Source of the DNA: Afipia sp.
GTDB taxonomy: Bacteria; Pseudomonadota; Alphaproteobacteria; Rhizobiales; Xanthobacteraceae
Direction of reading: 5' to 3'
Length of the DNA stretch: 64,000 bases
NCBI GenBank assembly: GCA_024707075.1
Contig: JANQAK010000003.1
Span: 1,054,001 to 1,118,000, forward strand
The notes under the pieces are model-generated. The model was not told the origin of the DNA. It did no database searches and saw nothing but the letters and a program-made list of their open reading frames with translations. The translations under genes and the position numbers were made by a program. This document shows positions 17,992 to 27,608 of the stretch, one piece after another (the stretch's first letter is position 1; every line of letters begins with the position of its first letter).

Positions 17992-19419
17992 TCACTGCGG
18001 CGACGTCGCATAGGGTGCGAAATGCGAGCGCGATTCGTCAATGTTCAGCGCGCGGCCGATCGGCGGAAACGCCCGCTGCGGACAATGCGGCCGTTCGCAG
18101 ACCTTGCAGCCCATGCCGATCGGCGTCGCCACCGCCGGATCGGTGTTCAGCCCCTGCGCGTAGACGATCCGTTCGGCGTGACGCACGTCGCAACCCAAAG
18201 CCACCGCAAAGGTCTTGGCCGGCGCGCCATAGCCGCCCTGCCCGTGCGACACGGTGCGGGCGATCCACAGATAAGTCCGCTCGTCCGGCATCCGCGCCAA
18301 TTGCGTCAGGATGCGCCCCGGATTGGCGAACGCCTCATAGACGTTCCACAGCGGACACGTTCCGCCGACGCGGGAGAAATGAAAGTCCGTCGCCGACTGG
18401 CGCTTGGAGATATTGCCGGCGCGATCGACGCGGATGAAGAAGAACGGAATCCCGCGCGCATTCGGCCGCTGCAAGGTACTCAGCCGGTGGCACACGGTCT
18501 CGAAGCCGACGCCGAATCGATGCCCGAGCAGTTCGATGTCGTAGCGCCAGCGTTCGGCTTCGTTCAGAAACAGCGTGTAGGGCAGCACCAGCGCGCCCGC
18601 GAAATAATTCGCAAGCCCGATGCGGGCCAGCCCCCGCGCCTCGTCGCTGGTGAGATTCGCTTTCTCAACCAGCGCGCGGATGTCGTCATCCAGTTCCAGC
18701 ATCGCGATCTGCGTCGCGAACTGGAACGCCTGCTGTCCCGGCCGCAGCCGCGGCGACAGATACATCGTCCTGGTGCGCAAATCGAACCGGCGCTGCGTGC
18801 CGGAGGTCAGTTCATCGACGCTCTCGAACATCACCTTCACGCCGTGCTGGCTTTCGAGATAGGCTGCGAGCGCGGGCGCCATCTGGCCGGCGGGGAATTT
18901 CATCCGCGCGGCGATCGCCTCCGCCGCCTCGTCAAGCTCCCCGATGTAGTTGTGGTGCGCGTAGAAAAAATCGCGCACCTCCTCGAACGGCGTCGACGGC
19001 AGAATGGCGGACGCGGCCTGACGATCCTCGCCGAGCCGCGCGGACAGCACCGCGCCCTGCTCGACCGCCTGACGATATTTGCGATTGAGCGTCACGAGCG
19101 CGCGGCCCACCGCCGGCATGTTCAGCGCCAGTTCGCGCAGATCGGCGGTCGCGATGGTTTCCCCGAGCGCCGGATCGGCCAGCGCCTCGCGCAGATCCGC
19201 GATCAGCCGCGCCTCATCGTCGTCTGAAAACGACTGCACGTCGAGACCGAACGCGGAATTCAGCGCGAGCAGCACCGGCAGCGTCAGCGGACGCTGGTTG
19301 TTCTCCAGTTGATTGAGATAGCTCAGCGAAATCCCGAGCTTTGCCGCGAGTGCCGCCTGCGTCAGCCGCCGCTCTTCGCGCAGCCGCTTCAACCGCACAC
19401 CCATGAAGGTCTTCTTCAT
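17992..19419 (-). CDS. XRE-type regulator of the ScfR/PrpR family
   Basis: A 475-residue regulator. Residues 8-60 form an XRE helix-turn-helix (RLTQAALAAKLGISLSYLNQLENNQR). The middle has an IrrE/M78-like fold without a readable HExxH. The C-terminal ScfR domain ends in a cysteine group (CKVCERPHCPQRAFPP) like the cluster-binding tail of mycobacterial PrpR and RamB. Those proteins sense short-chain acyl-CoA and control propionate catabolism. This gene is divergent from thioesterase-prpD-prpC and its upstream gap holds matching sites. It is therefore probably the methylcitrate-cycle regulator; activator or repressor cannot be told. Confidence 0.88.
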   Translation of the reverse strand: MKKTFMGVRLKRLREERRLTQAALAAKLGISLSYLNQLENNQRPLTLPVLLALNSAFGLDVQSFSDDDEARLIADLREALADPALGETIATADLRELALNMPAVGRALVTLNRKYRQAVEQGAVLSARLGEDRQAASAILPSTPFEEVRDFFYAHHNYIGELDEAAEAIAARMKFPAGQMAPALAAYLESQHGVKVMFESVDELTSGTQRRFDLRTRTMYLSPRLRPGQQAFQFATQIAMLELDDDIRALVEKANLTSDEARGLARIGLANYFAGALVLPYTLFLNEAERWRYDIELLGHRFGVGFETVCHRLSTLQRPNARGIPFFFIRVDRAGNISKRQSATDFHFSRVGGTCPLWNVYEAFANPGRILTQLARMPDERTYLWIARTVSHGQGGYGAPAKTFAVALGCDVRHAERIVYAQGLNTDPAVATPIGMGCKVCERPHCPQRAFPPIGRALNIDESRSHFAPYATSPQ

Positions 19420-19437
19420 CCGGCCGCTCCAGCTTCA

Positions 19438-19526
19438 CAAACTTTGCAACCCGCAACAAACTTCTTCGCAAAACTTCACTATTTCAGGCATTTTCAAGCA
19501 CCAGCTCATGCAGATATTGCGAAGTT
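19438..19526. promoter_or_regulatory. RamB/PrpR-like operator sites
   Basis: Three related sites lie in the divergent gap: AACTTTGCAA at 19440-19449, CTTCGCAAAA at 19464-19473, and TTGCGAAGTT at 19517-19526 (the complement of AACTTCGCAA). They resemble the AACTTTGCAA core known for RamB/PrpR regulators, the family of the neighbouring gene. The outer two are in opposite orientation, 77 bases apart. Confidence 0.6.
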
Positions 19527-19554
19527 CTGACGGAATAACAAGCCGTCCGGAGCG

Positions 19555-19995
19555 ATGCCGATGCAATTATCTGCCAATGCCACCGAGCCGGCCCGCGAAA
19601 CCCGCTTCGTGGAAATGGTCTTTCCCAGCCTCTCCAATCACTACGGCACGCTGTTCGGCGGCAACGCGCTGAACCTGATGGGCAAGGCCGCGTTCGTCGC
19701 CGCTGCGCGGCACGCGCGCCGCAACGTGGTGATGGCCTCCTCCGACAAGATCGAATTTCACGAACCGATTCCGGTCGGCGAGTTGATCGAACTCGTCGCG
19801 CGTGTCGAACGCGCGGGCCGCAGTTCGATGACGGTCTCCGTCGAACTGATCCGCGAAAGCCTGATGAGCGGCCAGCGAACCTCCGTCGTGCGCGGCTCGT
19901 TCGAAATGATCGCCGTCAACGATCAAGGCCGTCCCATCGCGATCACGCGGGACGCGCGCCGCCCTCTCAATCAAGCCACCCATCAACTGACCTGA
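19555..19995 (+). CDS. Acyl-CoA thioesterase, hotdog fold (YciA/BACH-like)
   Basis: A 146-residue single hotdog-domain enzyme that hydrolyses acyl-CoA to acid and CoA. The family block NHYGTLFGGNALNLMGKAAFVAA forms the hotdog helix with its catalytic acidic/polar face. The second-strand motif SSDKIEFHEPIPVGELIELVARV matches cytosolic acyl-CoA hydrolases. It is the first gene of the prp unit, 16 bases before prpD. Here it may drain propionyl-CoA or methylcitryl-CoA and free CoA when the methylcitrate cycle is overloaded; that role is inferred from position. Confidence 0.87.
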   Translation: MPMQLSANATEPARETRFVEMVFPSLSNHYGTLFGGNALNLMGKAAFVAAARHARRNVVMASSDKIEFHEPIPVGELIELVARVERAGRSSMTVSVELIRESLMSGQRTSVVRGSFEMIAVNDQGRPIAITRDARRPLNQATHQLT

Positions 19996-20010
19996 CAGGA
20001 ACATCGCATC

Positions 20011-21552
20011 GTGAAGCAGCATACCGTCCGCACCTACAAGTCCGCCGAACCTCTCGCCCGTGCCGATCAGTTGGCCTGGAAGATCGCCGAGGTCGCATCC
20101 GATCCGGTCGCGGTCGAGACCGAGGTCGTCGAGATGATCGGCAACCGCATCATCGACAATGCCGCGGTGGCCGCCGCGTCCGTCGCGCGCCGTCCGGTCG
20201 CCAGCGCCCGCGCGCAGGCCGAGGCGCACCCGTTCCAGCCGGGATCGACGGTGTTCGGACTGAACAAGAGCCAGCGTATCTCGCCGGAATGGGCGGCATG
20301 GGTCAACGGCGTGGCCGTGCGCGAACTGGATTTCCACGACACCTTCCTCGCTGCTGACTACTCGCATCCCGGCGACAACATCCCGCCGATCCTCGCGGTC
20401 GCACAGCATTGCGGACTATCGGGTGCTGATCTCGTGCGCGGTCTCGCTACAGGCTATGAAATTCAGGTCGATCTGGTGAAAGGCATCTGCCTGCACGAGC
20501 ACAAGATCGACCACATCGCACATCTCGGCCCCTCCGCCGCCGCCGGCATCGGCACGCTGCTGAACCTGCCGACCGAGACGATCTATCAGGCGGTGCAGCA
20601 GGCACTGCATGTGACGACGACCACGCGCCAGTCGCGCAAGGGTGAAATCTCAAGCTGGAAAGCCTATGCCCCCGCGTTCGCCGGCAAGATGGCGATCGAA
20701 GCGGTCGACCGCGTGATGCGCGGCGAAGGCGCGCCATCACCGGCCTGGGAAGGCGAGGACGGCTTCATCGCGTATCTGCTGAGCGGCCCGAAGGCGCAAT
20801 ACATCGTGCCGCTGCCGGAGAAGGGCGAGCCGAAACGCGCCATCCTCGATACCTACACCAAGGAGCACTCGGCGGAATACCAGAGCCAGGCGCTGATCGA
20901 TCTAGCGCGGCGGATGGGGCCGAAGATCGGCGACCTGTCGAAAGTCGAGAGCATCGTCATCCACACCAGCCATCACACTCATTATGTGATCGGCACCGGC
21001 GCCAACGATCCGCAGAAGATGGACCCGAAGGCCAGCCGCGAAACCCTCGACCACTCGATCATGTACATCTTCGCCGTCGCGCTGGAAGACGGCGGCTGGC
21101 ACCACGAGAAATCCTACGCGCCGGAACGCGCCAATCGCGCAAGCACCGTCGCGCTGTGGCACAAGATTTCGACGGTGGAAGATCCCGAATGGACGCGCCG
21201 CTACCACAGCCACGACCCGAAGGACAAAGCCTTCGGCGGCCGCGTCGTCGTCACGCTCAAGGGTGGTTCGGTTATCAGCGACGAACTCGCCATCGCGAAT
21301 GCCCACCCGCTCGGCGCGTGGCCGTTCAAGCGCCCCGACTACATCAGGAAGTTCCGCACGCTGTCGGACGGCATCATCGCGCCCTCTGAACAGGAGCGGT
21401 TCATTGCAACCGTCGAGCGGTTGCCTGCGCTGAAGGCGGGCGAACTGACCGACCTCACATTCACCGTCGATGCCAAGCTACTCGGCCAGAATCCGGCGCG
21501 CGGCATCTTCGACTGGCAATCCGACGCGCCGGCAAAGCGCGCGACCGCTTGA
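20011..21552 (+). CDS. prpD: 2-methylcitrate dehydratase (MmgE/PrpD family)
   Basis: Dehydrates 2-methylcitrate in the methylcitrate cycle. The 513-residue, GTG-started protein shows MmgE/PrpD features: a helical domain with [25 protein letters not shown], the active-site region [28 protein letters not shown], and a C-terminal lid ([19 protein letters not shown]). A ribosome site AGGA lies about a dozen bases upstream, just after the thioesterase stop. The last codons overlap the open frame before prpC. With prpC and prpB it completes propionyl-CoA oxidation to pyruvate and succinate. Confidence 0.93.
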   Translation: MKQHTVRTYKSAEPLARADQLAWKIAEVASDPVAVETEVVEMIGNRIIDNAAVAAASVARRPVASARAQAEAHPFQPGSTVFGLNKSQRISPEWAAWVNGVAVRELDFHDTFLAADYSHPGDNIPPILAVAQHCGLSGADLVRGLATGYEIQVDLVKGICLHEHKIDHIAHLGPSAAAGIGTLLNLPTETIYQAVQQALHVTTTTRQSRKGEISSWKAYAPAFAGKMAIEAVDRVMRGEGAPSPAWEGEDGFIAYLLSGPKAQYIVPLPEKGEPKRAILDTYTKEHSAEYQSQALIDLARRMGPKIGDLSKVESIVIHTSHHTHYVIGTGANDPQKMDPKASRETLDHSIMYIFAVALEDGGWHHEKSYAPERANRASTVALWHKISTVEDPEWTRRYHSHDPKDKAFGGRVVVTLKGGSVISDELAIANAHPLGAWPFKRPDYIRKFRTLSDGIIAPSEQERFIATVERLPALKAGELTDLTFTVDAKLLGQNPARGIFDWQSDAPAKRATA

Positions 21553-21569
21553 ACAAGAGAGGACATGAC

Positions 21570-22739
21570 ATGACCGTGAAGCCCGCGCCCAAGAAATCGG
21601 TGGCGCTGTCCGGCGTCGTCGCCGGGAACACCGCTCTCTGCACGGTGGGCCGCACCGGCAACGACCTGCATTATCGCGGCTACGACATTCTCGACGTCGC
21701 GGAAACCTGTGAGTTCGAGGAGATAGCGCATCTGCTGGTTCATGGCAGCCTGCCGACCTCGTCGGAACTGCGCAACTACAAGGCCAGGCTGAAATCCCTG
21801 CGCGGCCTGCCGGTGGCGGTGCTGCGCGCGCTGGAGCTTCTTCCGGCGGCGGCGCATCCGATGGACGTGATGCGCACCGGCGTCTCGGTGCTGGGCTGCG
21901 TGCTGCCGGAGGCGCACGACCACAACCAGCCCGACGCGCGCGACATAGCGGACCGGCTGATGGCGTCGCTCGGCTCGATGCTTCTCTACTGGCATCACTA
22001 TGCCCACCACGGCCGCCGCATCGAGGTCGAGACCGACGATGACTCCATCGGCGCGCACTTCCTGCATCTGCTGCATGGGAAAAAGCCCTCGGCCTCACAC
22101 GAACGCGCGATGCACACCTCACTCATTCTCTATGCCGAGCACGAGTTCAACGCCTCGACCTTCACCGCGCGCTCCATCGCGGGGACCGGCTCGGACATGT
22201 ATTCGGCGGTCACCGGCGCGATCGGCGCGCTGCGCGGACCGAAACACGGCGGCGCGAATGAAGTCGCCTTCGAGATCCAGAAGCGCTACGACAGCGCCGA
22301 TCAGGCGGAAGCGGACATCCGCCGCCGCGTCGAGGCGAAAGAGGTGGTGATCGGCTTCGGCCATCCGGTCTATACGATCGCCGATCCGCGCAACAAGGTC
22401 ATCAAGGAGGTGGCGCGGCGGCTCAGCGCCGAGGGCGGCAGCATGCGGATGTTCGAGATCGCGGACCGGATCGAGGCGGTGATGGCCGAGACCAAGAAGA
22501 TGTTCGCCAATCTCGACTGGTTCAGCGCGGTGTCCTATCACGCCATGGGCGTGCCGACCGCGATGTTCACGCCGCTGTTTGTGATCTCGCGCACGTCCGG
22601 CTGGGCCGCGCATGTGATCGAGCAGCGCATCGACAACAAGATCATCCGACCATCGGCAAATTACGTCGGCCCGGAAAACCTGACATTCGTGCCGCTCGAC
22701 GAACGAGGCAAAGCGCCGTCATCGGTCCGCGCGGCGTGA
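21570..22739 (+). CDS. prpC: 2-methylcitrate synthase (citrate synthase family)
   Basis: Condenses propionyl-CoA with oxaloacetate. The 389-residue protein is of the short citrate-synthase type. Catalytic elements are visible: a first His region [14 protein letters not shown] (as [10 protein letters not shown]), GPKHGGANE with the second His, GFGHPVY with its His, and the Asp of the [13 protein letters not shown] region. GAGGA six bases before ATG 21570 sets the start, although the frame opens earlier from TTG 21549. It sits directly behind prpD, which argues for methylcitrate rather than citrate synthase. Confidence 0.93.
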   Translation: MTVKPAPKKSVALSGVVAGNTALCTVGRTGNDLHYRGYDILDVAETCEFEEIAHLLVHGSLPTSSELRNYKARLKSLRGLPVAVLRALELLPAAAHPMDVMRTGVSVLGCVLPEAHDHNQPDARDIADRLMASLGSMLLYWHHYAHHGRRIEVETDDDSIGAHFLHLLHGKKPSASHERAMHTSLILYAEHEFNASTFTARSIAGTGSDMYSAVTGAIGALRGPKHGGANEVAFEIQKRYDSADQAEADIRRRVEAKEVVIGFGHPVYTIADPRNKVIKEVARRLSAEGGSMRMFEIADRIEAVMAETKKMFANLDWFSAVSYHAMGVPTAMFTPLFVISRTSGWAAHVIEQRIDNKIIRPSANYVGPENLTFVPLDERGKAPSSVRAA

Positions 22740-22753
22740 GCTGATCGTCTCTT

Positions 22754-22872
22754 GCCTCGGACGCGGCGCAGCGCGTCAGCGGTGCGACGCTGAGCCGGGG
22801 CCGTACCGGATACGGTCTGTAGCGGTCCCGGTTCAGCAATGCATCGCTCCGCGCTGCATCGCGCCCGGGACA
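22754..22872. repeat. Dispersed intergenic repeat, family C copy 1
   Basis: About 119 bases, from CTCGGACGC to GCGCCCGGGAC, including CGCTGAGCCGGGGCCGTACC and CGCTGCATCGCGCCCGGGAC. A clear relative stands at 35521-35632. It adjoins the family B element at 22888, so the prpC-prpB gap is made almost wholly of repeats. Confidence 0.75.
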
Positions 22873-22887
22873 TGATCGGTGGAAACG

Positions 22888-22968
22888 CGTCATTGCGAGG
22901 AGCGAAGCGACGAAGCAATCCAGTTCTTTCTTGTGGCTCTGGATTGCTTCGCTTCGCTCGCAATGACG
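22888..22968. repeat. Inverted-repeat element, family B copy 2
   Basis: Bounded by CGTCATTGC and GCAATGACG, with inner GCGAAGCGACGAAGCAATCC and its partner GGATTGCTTCGCTTCGCTCG. It can form one long hairpin on the transcript between prpC and prpB. Same family as 2345-2425. Confidence 0.8.
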
Positions 22969-23025
22969 AAATTCAATCTTGAGTCTGTTGATCACCCATT
23001 CGCCCGCAGTTGAAGAAAGTCCACC

Positions 23026-23946
23026 ATGCCTTATCTCGTTGCCTCTGATCTTCCCGCCGAAAGCGCGGGCCGCCGTTTCCGCGACCTGTTGCAGCGTCCC
23101 GGCATCCTGCGTCTGCCGGGCGCGCATAACGGCATGGCCGCGCTTCAGGCCAGGGCCGCGGGCTTCGATGCGCTGTATCTTTCCGGCGCGGCCATGACGG
23201 CCTCGATGGGCCTGCCGGATTTGGGCGTCATCACCGTGGACGAGGTCGCGTTCTTCGTGCGCCAGATCGTGCGTTCGTCGGGACTTCCATTGTTGGTCGA
23301 TGGCGACACCGGCTATGGCGAGGCGCTCAACGTCATGCACATGGTCCGCACCTTCGAGGACGCAGGCGCGGGCGCGGTGCATCTCGAAGACCAGCTGCTG
23401 CCGAAGAAATGCGGCCACCTCAACGACAAGAAGCTCGCCGACGCCCACGACATGGCCGCGAAATTCGCGGCCGCCGCCAAGGCACGCCGCGATCTCGTCA
23501 TCATCGCGCGCACCGACGCCGCCGCCAGCGAAGGTCTCGACGGCGCCGTCGCCCGCGCGAAACTCTATATGGAAGCCGGCGCCGACGCGATTTTCCCGGA
23601 GGCGCTGAACACCGAGGAGATGTTCCGGGCCTTCGCAAAGCGAATGCCGGGCGTGCCGCTGCTCGCCAACATGACCGAGTTCGGAAGGACGCCATTCTTC
23701 ACCGCCTCGGAATTCCAGGACATGGGTTACCGCATGGTGATCTGGCCGGTGTCGTCGCTGCGCGTCGCCAACAAGGCGCAGCAGGACCTCTATGTCGCCA
23801 TCGCGCGCGACGGCGGCACTCATAACTGCGTGGACCGGATGCAGACCCGCGCCGAACTCTACGACATGATCGGGCTTCACGATTACGAGGCGCTGGATGC
23901 ATCCATCGTCCGGACCATCGTTCCCGAAGACATACCGCAGCGCTGA
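23026..23946 (+). CDS. prpB: 2-methylisocitrate lyase
   Basis: Splits 2-methylisocitrate into pyruvate and succinate. The 306-residue protein belongs to the isocitrate lyase/PEP mutase barrel family. The signature KKCGH at 127-131 supplies catalytic Cys129. The metal-binding acids appear in LLVDGDTGYG and HLEDQ, and IIARTDA is the conserved strand. It follows prpC after about 290 bases filled by two repeat elements, so it may have its own promoter or depend on read-through. Confidence 0.95.
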   Translation: MPYLVASDLPAESAGRRFRDLLQRPGILRLPGAHNGMAALQARAAGFDALYLSGAAMTASMGLPDLGVITVDEVAFFVRQIVRSSGLPLLVDGDTGYGEALNVMHMVRTFEDAGAGAVHLEDQLLPKKCGHLNDKKLADAHDMAAKFAAAAKARRDLVIIARTDAAASEGLDGAVARAKLYMEAGADAIFPEALNTEEMFRAFAKRMPGVPLLANMTEFGRTPFFTASEFQDMGYRMVIWPVSSLRVANKAQQDLYVAIARDGGTHNCVDRMQTRAELYDMIGLHDYEALDASIVRTIVPEDIPQR

Positions 23947-24054
23947 CGATTGTGGGCAGCACATCTTTTGGCTGCCCACTCGGGCGTCTTCTTCGCTTCG
24001 CGGAGCGGTGGTGGGAATCTTACACATTGACCCGGCAGCCGGGCATTCCCATAG

Positions 24055-24255
24055 TTTCATGATCGTGGTTCTTCCGGTCGCTTTGCGGCTGGAAGCTAAG
24101 AGGGAATTCGGTGAGCGGTTTCATGCCGCGATCCCGAAGCTGCCCCCCGCAACTGTAAACGGCAAGCCTTGTCCAATCGATGCCACTGAGGCGAGAGCCT
24201 CGGGAAGGCCGGACGTCAGGCGTCGAGCCGTGAGCCAGGAGACCTGCCGCGATCA
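24055..24255 (+). promoter_or_regulatory. Cobalamin riboswitch upstream of metE
   Basis: Landmarks in order: GCTAAGAGGGAATTCGGTGA, GCCCCCCGCAACTGTAA, a variable stem (GAGGCGAGAGCCTC), and the B12 box GCCAGGAGACCTGCC at 24234-24248. It lies 110 bases before the metE start. This is the standard arrangement in which adenosylcobalamin shuts off the B12-independent methionine synthase when B12 is available for MetH. Confidence 0.95.
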
Positions 24256-24366
24256 CAGTACGTCCACGGGCGGGGTGCCCCGGTGTGTCGCTTGCGAGAG
24301 AGCGGCGTTGCCGTCTCTGTTGTTCGCGCATGTCCGGCTCCTGCCCCAACATCACGGGGTTTTCCG
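24256..24366 (+). promoter_or_regulatory. metE leader expression platform
   Basis: The region after the aptamer contains CCCC-AACATCA-CGGGG followed by TTTT, ending 3 bases before ATG 24367. It can act either as a short terminator or as a hairpin that hides the purine-rich GGGG next to the start. Blocks ACGTCCACGGGCGGGGTG, GTCGCTTGC, GCGTTGCCG, GCGCATGTC and CACGGGGT recur in order in the nrdA leader. Confidence 0.6.
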
Positions 24367-26715
24367 ATGTCGAATTTGTCTTCCGCACCATCCACTCCTG
24401 TCGCCACGCTCGGCGTGCCGCGCATCGGTCCGCGCCGCGAACTGAAAATCGCGCTGGAAAAATTCTGGTCCGGCAAGATCGACGAGGCCGCGCTGCGCAA
24501 GGCCGCTGCGGACATTCGCGCGGCGAACTGGACGCGGCAGCGCGATCTCGGCGTCACCGTGATCCCCTCCAACGATTTCTCGCTGTACGATCATGTGCTC
24601 GACACCAGCGCCATGGTCGGTGCGATTCCTAAGATCTACGGCTGGACGGACGGACCGGTCTCGCTCGACGTGTATTTCGCGATGGCGCGCGGCAGCCAGA
24701 AGGATGTGGGCGACCATGACGGCTGCGCGCACGATCATAGCCATGGTCACGGCGTGCCCGCGCAGGAAATGACGAAATGGTTCGACACCAACTATCACTA
24801 CATGGTGCCGGAATTCGCCAGGGACCAGACCTTTGCCCTCGCCTCCACCAAAGTGATCGATGAATACCGCGAAGCGAAGGCCCTCGGCATCCAGACCCGC
24901 CCCGTTCTGGTCGGTCCCGTCACCTTCCTCAAGCTCGGCAAGGGCGAGAGTGAATCCTTCGACCGGATGTCGCTGCTGCCGAAGTTGCTGCCGGTGTACA
25001 TCGACGTGCTGAACACGCTTGCAGCCGAAGGCGCAGACTGGGTGCAGATCGACGAGCCGGTGCTGGCGCTCGACCTCGATGACAAGGAGAAAACGGCACT
25101 CAAGACGGCTTACAGCCAGTTCGCGCTGAAGGTGCCGAACCTCAAGATCATGCTGACGAGCTATTTCGGCCCGCTCGGCGACAACGAGGCGCTGGCGCTC
25201 AGTCTGCCCGTCGCAGGGCTTCATCTCGATCTCGTGCGCGGCGCGAGCCAGCTCGACTCCGTGCTGAAGAAAGCGCCCGCCGATCTGGTGCTCTCGCTCG
25301 GCGTGATCGACGGCCGCAACATCTGGCGCAGCGACCTGTCGAAGACGCTGGGCCGGCTTGAGGCGATCGCGGCAAAGCGCGCCGCGAACCGGTTGCAGAT
25401 CGCGCCATCGTGCTCGATGCTGCATGTGCCGATCGATCTCGATCAGGAAGACGCGCTCGACCCTGACCTGAAGAGCTGGCTCGCCTTCTCGGTGCAGAAG
25501 ATCGGCGAACTGGCGGCGCTCAGCCGCGTGCTGTCCTTGGGACGCGACGCCGCCAAGGACGCGTTCGCGGCATCCGACGCGGCCGCGGCCACGCGCGCGT
25601 CATCGCCGAAGATTCACAACCCTGCGGTGGAATCCCGCGCGGCGGAAAAATCGCCCGGCCAGTCCGAGCGCAAGAGCCCGTTCAGCGAGCGGCGCAAGCT
25701 GCAAGACAAGGTGCTCGGCCTGCCGTCGTTCCCGACCACGACGATCGGTTCGTTTCCGCAGACCGAAGAGGTGCGCAAGGCGCGCGCCGCCCACGCCAAG
25801 GGCCAGCTCAGCGACGCCGAATACGATGCGTTCCTGCGCAAGGAGACGGAGAAGGCCGTGCGCTGGCAGGAGGACATCGGCATCGACGTCCTGGTGCATG
25901 GCGAATTCGAGCGCAACGACATGGTGCAGTATTTCGGCGAGCAACTGTCGGGCTACGCGTTCACAAAGCACGGCTGGGTGCAGAGCTACGGCTCGCGCTA
26001 TGTCCGCCCGCCGATCATCTTCGGCGATGTGTCGCGCCCGAAGCCAATGACGGTGGGATGGTCGTCCTATGCGCAGTCGCTAACAAAACTACCGATGAAG
26101 GGCATGCTGACCGGCCCCGTGACCATGCTGCAATGGTCGTTCATGCGCGACGACCTCGGGCGCGATCAGGTCTGCCGCCAGATCGCGTTCGCGCTGCGCG
26201 ATGAGGTCGTCGATTTGGAGAAGGCCGGCATCGGCGTGATCCAGATCGACGAACCGGCGCTGCGCGAAGGCCTGCCGCTGCGCAAGGGCGACTGGAAAGC
26301 CTATCTCGATTGGGCCGTGGAGTGTTTCAAGATTTCCGCTGCCGGCGTGAAGGACCAGACCCAGATTCACACCCACATGTGCTACGCGGAGTTCAACGAC
26401 ATTATCGATGCCATCGGCGCGATGGACGCCGACGTGATCTCCATCGAGACCTCGCGCTCGAAGATGGAACTGCTCGACGCCTTCGTCACCTACAAATATC
26501 CAAACGAGATCGGCCCCGGCGTCTACGACATCCATTCGCCGCGGGTGCCGGAGGTGCCGGAAATGATGGAGCTGATCGGAAAGGCCCGCCGCAACATCGC
26601 GGCGGACCAGATCTGGATCAACCCGGATTGCGGCCTCAAGACGCGCGGCTGGCCCGAGGTCAAATCCGCGCTGACCAACATGGTCGAGGCGGCACGGCAG
26701 GCGCGGATGGGGTAA
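24367..26715 (+). CDS. metE: Cobalamin-independent methionine synthase
   Basis: Transfers the methyl group of 5-methyl-tetrahydrofolate (polyglutamate form) to homocysteine using zinc. The 782-residue, two-barrel protein has the expected zinc ligands in the C-terminal barrel: His and Cys of THMCYAEF, and Cys of [21 protein letters not shown] carries the catalytic acid region. The N-terminal barrel has [17 protein letters not shown]. Between residues 114 and 130 there is a His-rich loop (H117, H122, H124, H126, H128 plus C120) not present in the E. coli enzyme as I remember it. ATG 24367 is the start; the longer frame overlaps the riboswitch leader. Confidence 0.96.
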   Translation: MSNLSSAPSTPVATLGVPRIGPRRELKIALEKFWSGKIDEAALRKAAADIRAANWTRQRDLGVTVIPSNDFSLYDHVLDTSAMVGAIPKIYGWTDGPVSLDVYFAMARGSQKDVGDHDGCAHDHSHGHGVPAQEMTKWFDTNYHYMVPEFARDQTFALASTKVIDEYREAKALGIQTRPVLVGPVTFLKLGKGESESFDRMSLLPKLLPVYIDVLNTLAAEGADWVQIDEPVLALDLDDKEKTALKTAYSQFALKVPNLKIMLTSYFGPLGDNEALALSLPVAGLHLDLVRGASQLDSVLKKAPADLVLSLGVIDGRNIWRSDLSKTLGRLEAIAAKRAANRLQIAPSCSMLHVPIDLDQEDALDPDLKSWLAFSVQKIGELAALSRVLSLGRDAAKDAFAASDAAAATRASSPKIHNPAVESRAAEKSPGQSERKSPFSERRKLQDKVLGLPSFPTTTIGSFPQTEEVRKARAAHAKGQLSDAEYDAFLRKETEKAVRWQEDIGIDVLVHGEFERNDMVQYFGEQLSGYAFTKHGWVQSYGSRYVRPPIIFGDVSRPKPMTVGWSSYAQSLTKLPMKGMLTGPVTMLQWSFMRDDLGRDQVCRQIAFALRDEVVDLEKAGIGVIQIDEPALREGLPLRKGDWKAYLDWAVECFKISAAGVKDQTQIHTHMCYAEFNDIIDAIGAMDADVISIETSRSKMELLDAFVTYKYPNEIGPGVYDIHSPRVPEVPEMMELIGKARRNIAADQIWINPDCGLKTRGWPEVKSALTNMVEAARQARMG

Positions 26716-26733
26716 TCACAGCGACAAGTTGCT

Positions 26734-26765
26734 TCACCTCTTTTCGTTTTGACGGAAAGAGGTGA
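26734..26765 (+). terminator. Hairpin after metE
   Basis: TCACCTCTTT and AAAGAGGTGA form a 10-base stem that extends to 14 with one mismatch around a TTTG loop, starting 18 bases after the metE stop. No T tract follows, so it may be a message-end stabiliser or a weak terminator. Confidence 0.45.
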
Positions 26766-26783
26766 GGCACGAAATCTCTCTGC

Positions 26784-26908
26784 GTCGTCCCCGCGCAGGC
26801 GGGGACCCATAACCACCGAATATCGTGGTGATGGCGAGAAGATCGCTCAAACATCTCCACAATATCGATAACTCAGGGCGTACGGGTCCCCGCCCGCGCG
26901 GGGACGAC
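26784..26908. repeat. Inverted-repeat element, family A copy 3
   Basis: A 125-base element with 25-base terminal arms (GTCGTCCCCGCG..., one mismatch). Its centre (ATAACCACCGAATATC... ACTCAGGG) is related to copy 1 at 10908-11030. It lies in the convergent gap between metE and the cytochrome gene. Confidence 0.8.
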
Positions 26909-26995
26909 ATTGTGCATGCGGGTCGTTCGCGCTTCCCGAGTCGAGCCCGGTAATGACGACTGAATGTGTTGAAGCGCGACGCGACTGAGCGCGAT

Positions 26996-27394
26996 CTACT
27001 TCTTCTTCCCGTCCGCGCCGAACTGCGCGAGGAACGCTGTCAGATCCTTGATTTCCTGCTCGTTCTTGATGCCCGCGAACGCCATCTTGGTGCCGGGAAT
27101 CTTGCCCTTCGGATTCTGGATGTATTCGGCGAAAACCGCCGGCTCCCAGGTAATGCCGGAGTTCTTGTTGGCGTCAGAATAGTTGTAGCCCGCAACACTT
27201 CCGGAGTGGCGGCCGAACAATCCATTCAATTCGGGACCGACCAGGTTCTTGGCGTTTTCGCCAACCTGATGACAGGCGCGGCATTTGGCGAAGGACTTCT
27301 CGCCGGCGGCGGCGTCCTGCGCACTGGCGGGAGCGATATTGGCGCAGATCATGGCGGCGAGAGAAAGCGCAGCGAAGAGCGAACGAATTGTCAT
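26996..27394 (-). CDS. Class I cytochrome c (c2/c550 type)
   Basis: A periplasmic electron carrier of 132 residues. A Sec signal peptide (to about residue 25, cleavage after ASAQ) precedes the haem site C38-RA-C41-H42. The sixth ligand is probably M104 in GTKMAFAG. The block GPELNGLFGRHSGSVAGYNYS is typical of mitochondrial-like cytochromes c. It is last in the minus-strand sox series, so it probably takes electrons from SoxCD or SoxAX to an oxidase. ATG 27394 is used; the frame upstream has no ribosome site. Confidence 0.9.
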   Translation of the reverse strand: MTIRSLFAALSLAAMICANIAPASAQDAAAGEKSFAKCRACHQVGENAKNLVGPELNGLFGRHSGSVAGYNYSDANKNSGITWEPAVFAEYIQNPKGKIPGTKMAFAGIKNEQEIKDLTAFLAQFGADGKKK

Positions 27395-27608
27395 CTGTTT
27401 GACCTTTGAAACCGATAGAAAGTTAACAAGCGGCGAGTGTAGCATCAAGACAATACCCCTTGCAGCCGCAACGGGTATCTGTCTTTAAGTTTATTTTGGC
27501 GTCATCAGGCAAAGATGTCGGCGGTGATTCCTGCATACCAGCCCATGTTCCCGGCCTGTGTCTCCCTTGTGAAAAAGACCAGGTGCAGCAAAATTCATCG
27601 TACCGGCA

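Noticed and set aside
22741-22968. tRNA or small RNA gene between prpC and prpB
   Set aside because: Hairpins are explained by two dispersed repeat families; no cloverleaf was seen.
22642-24060. 472-codon open frame opposite prpB
   Set aside because: Spans a repeat region and the reverse of prpB; no conserved feature.
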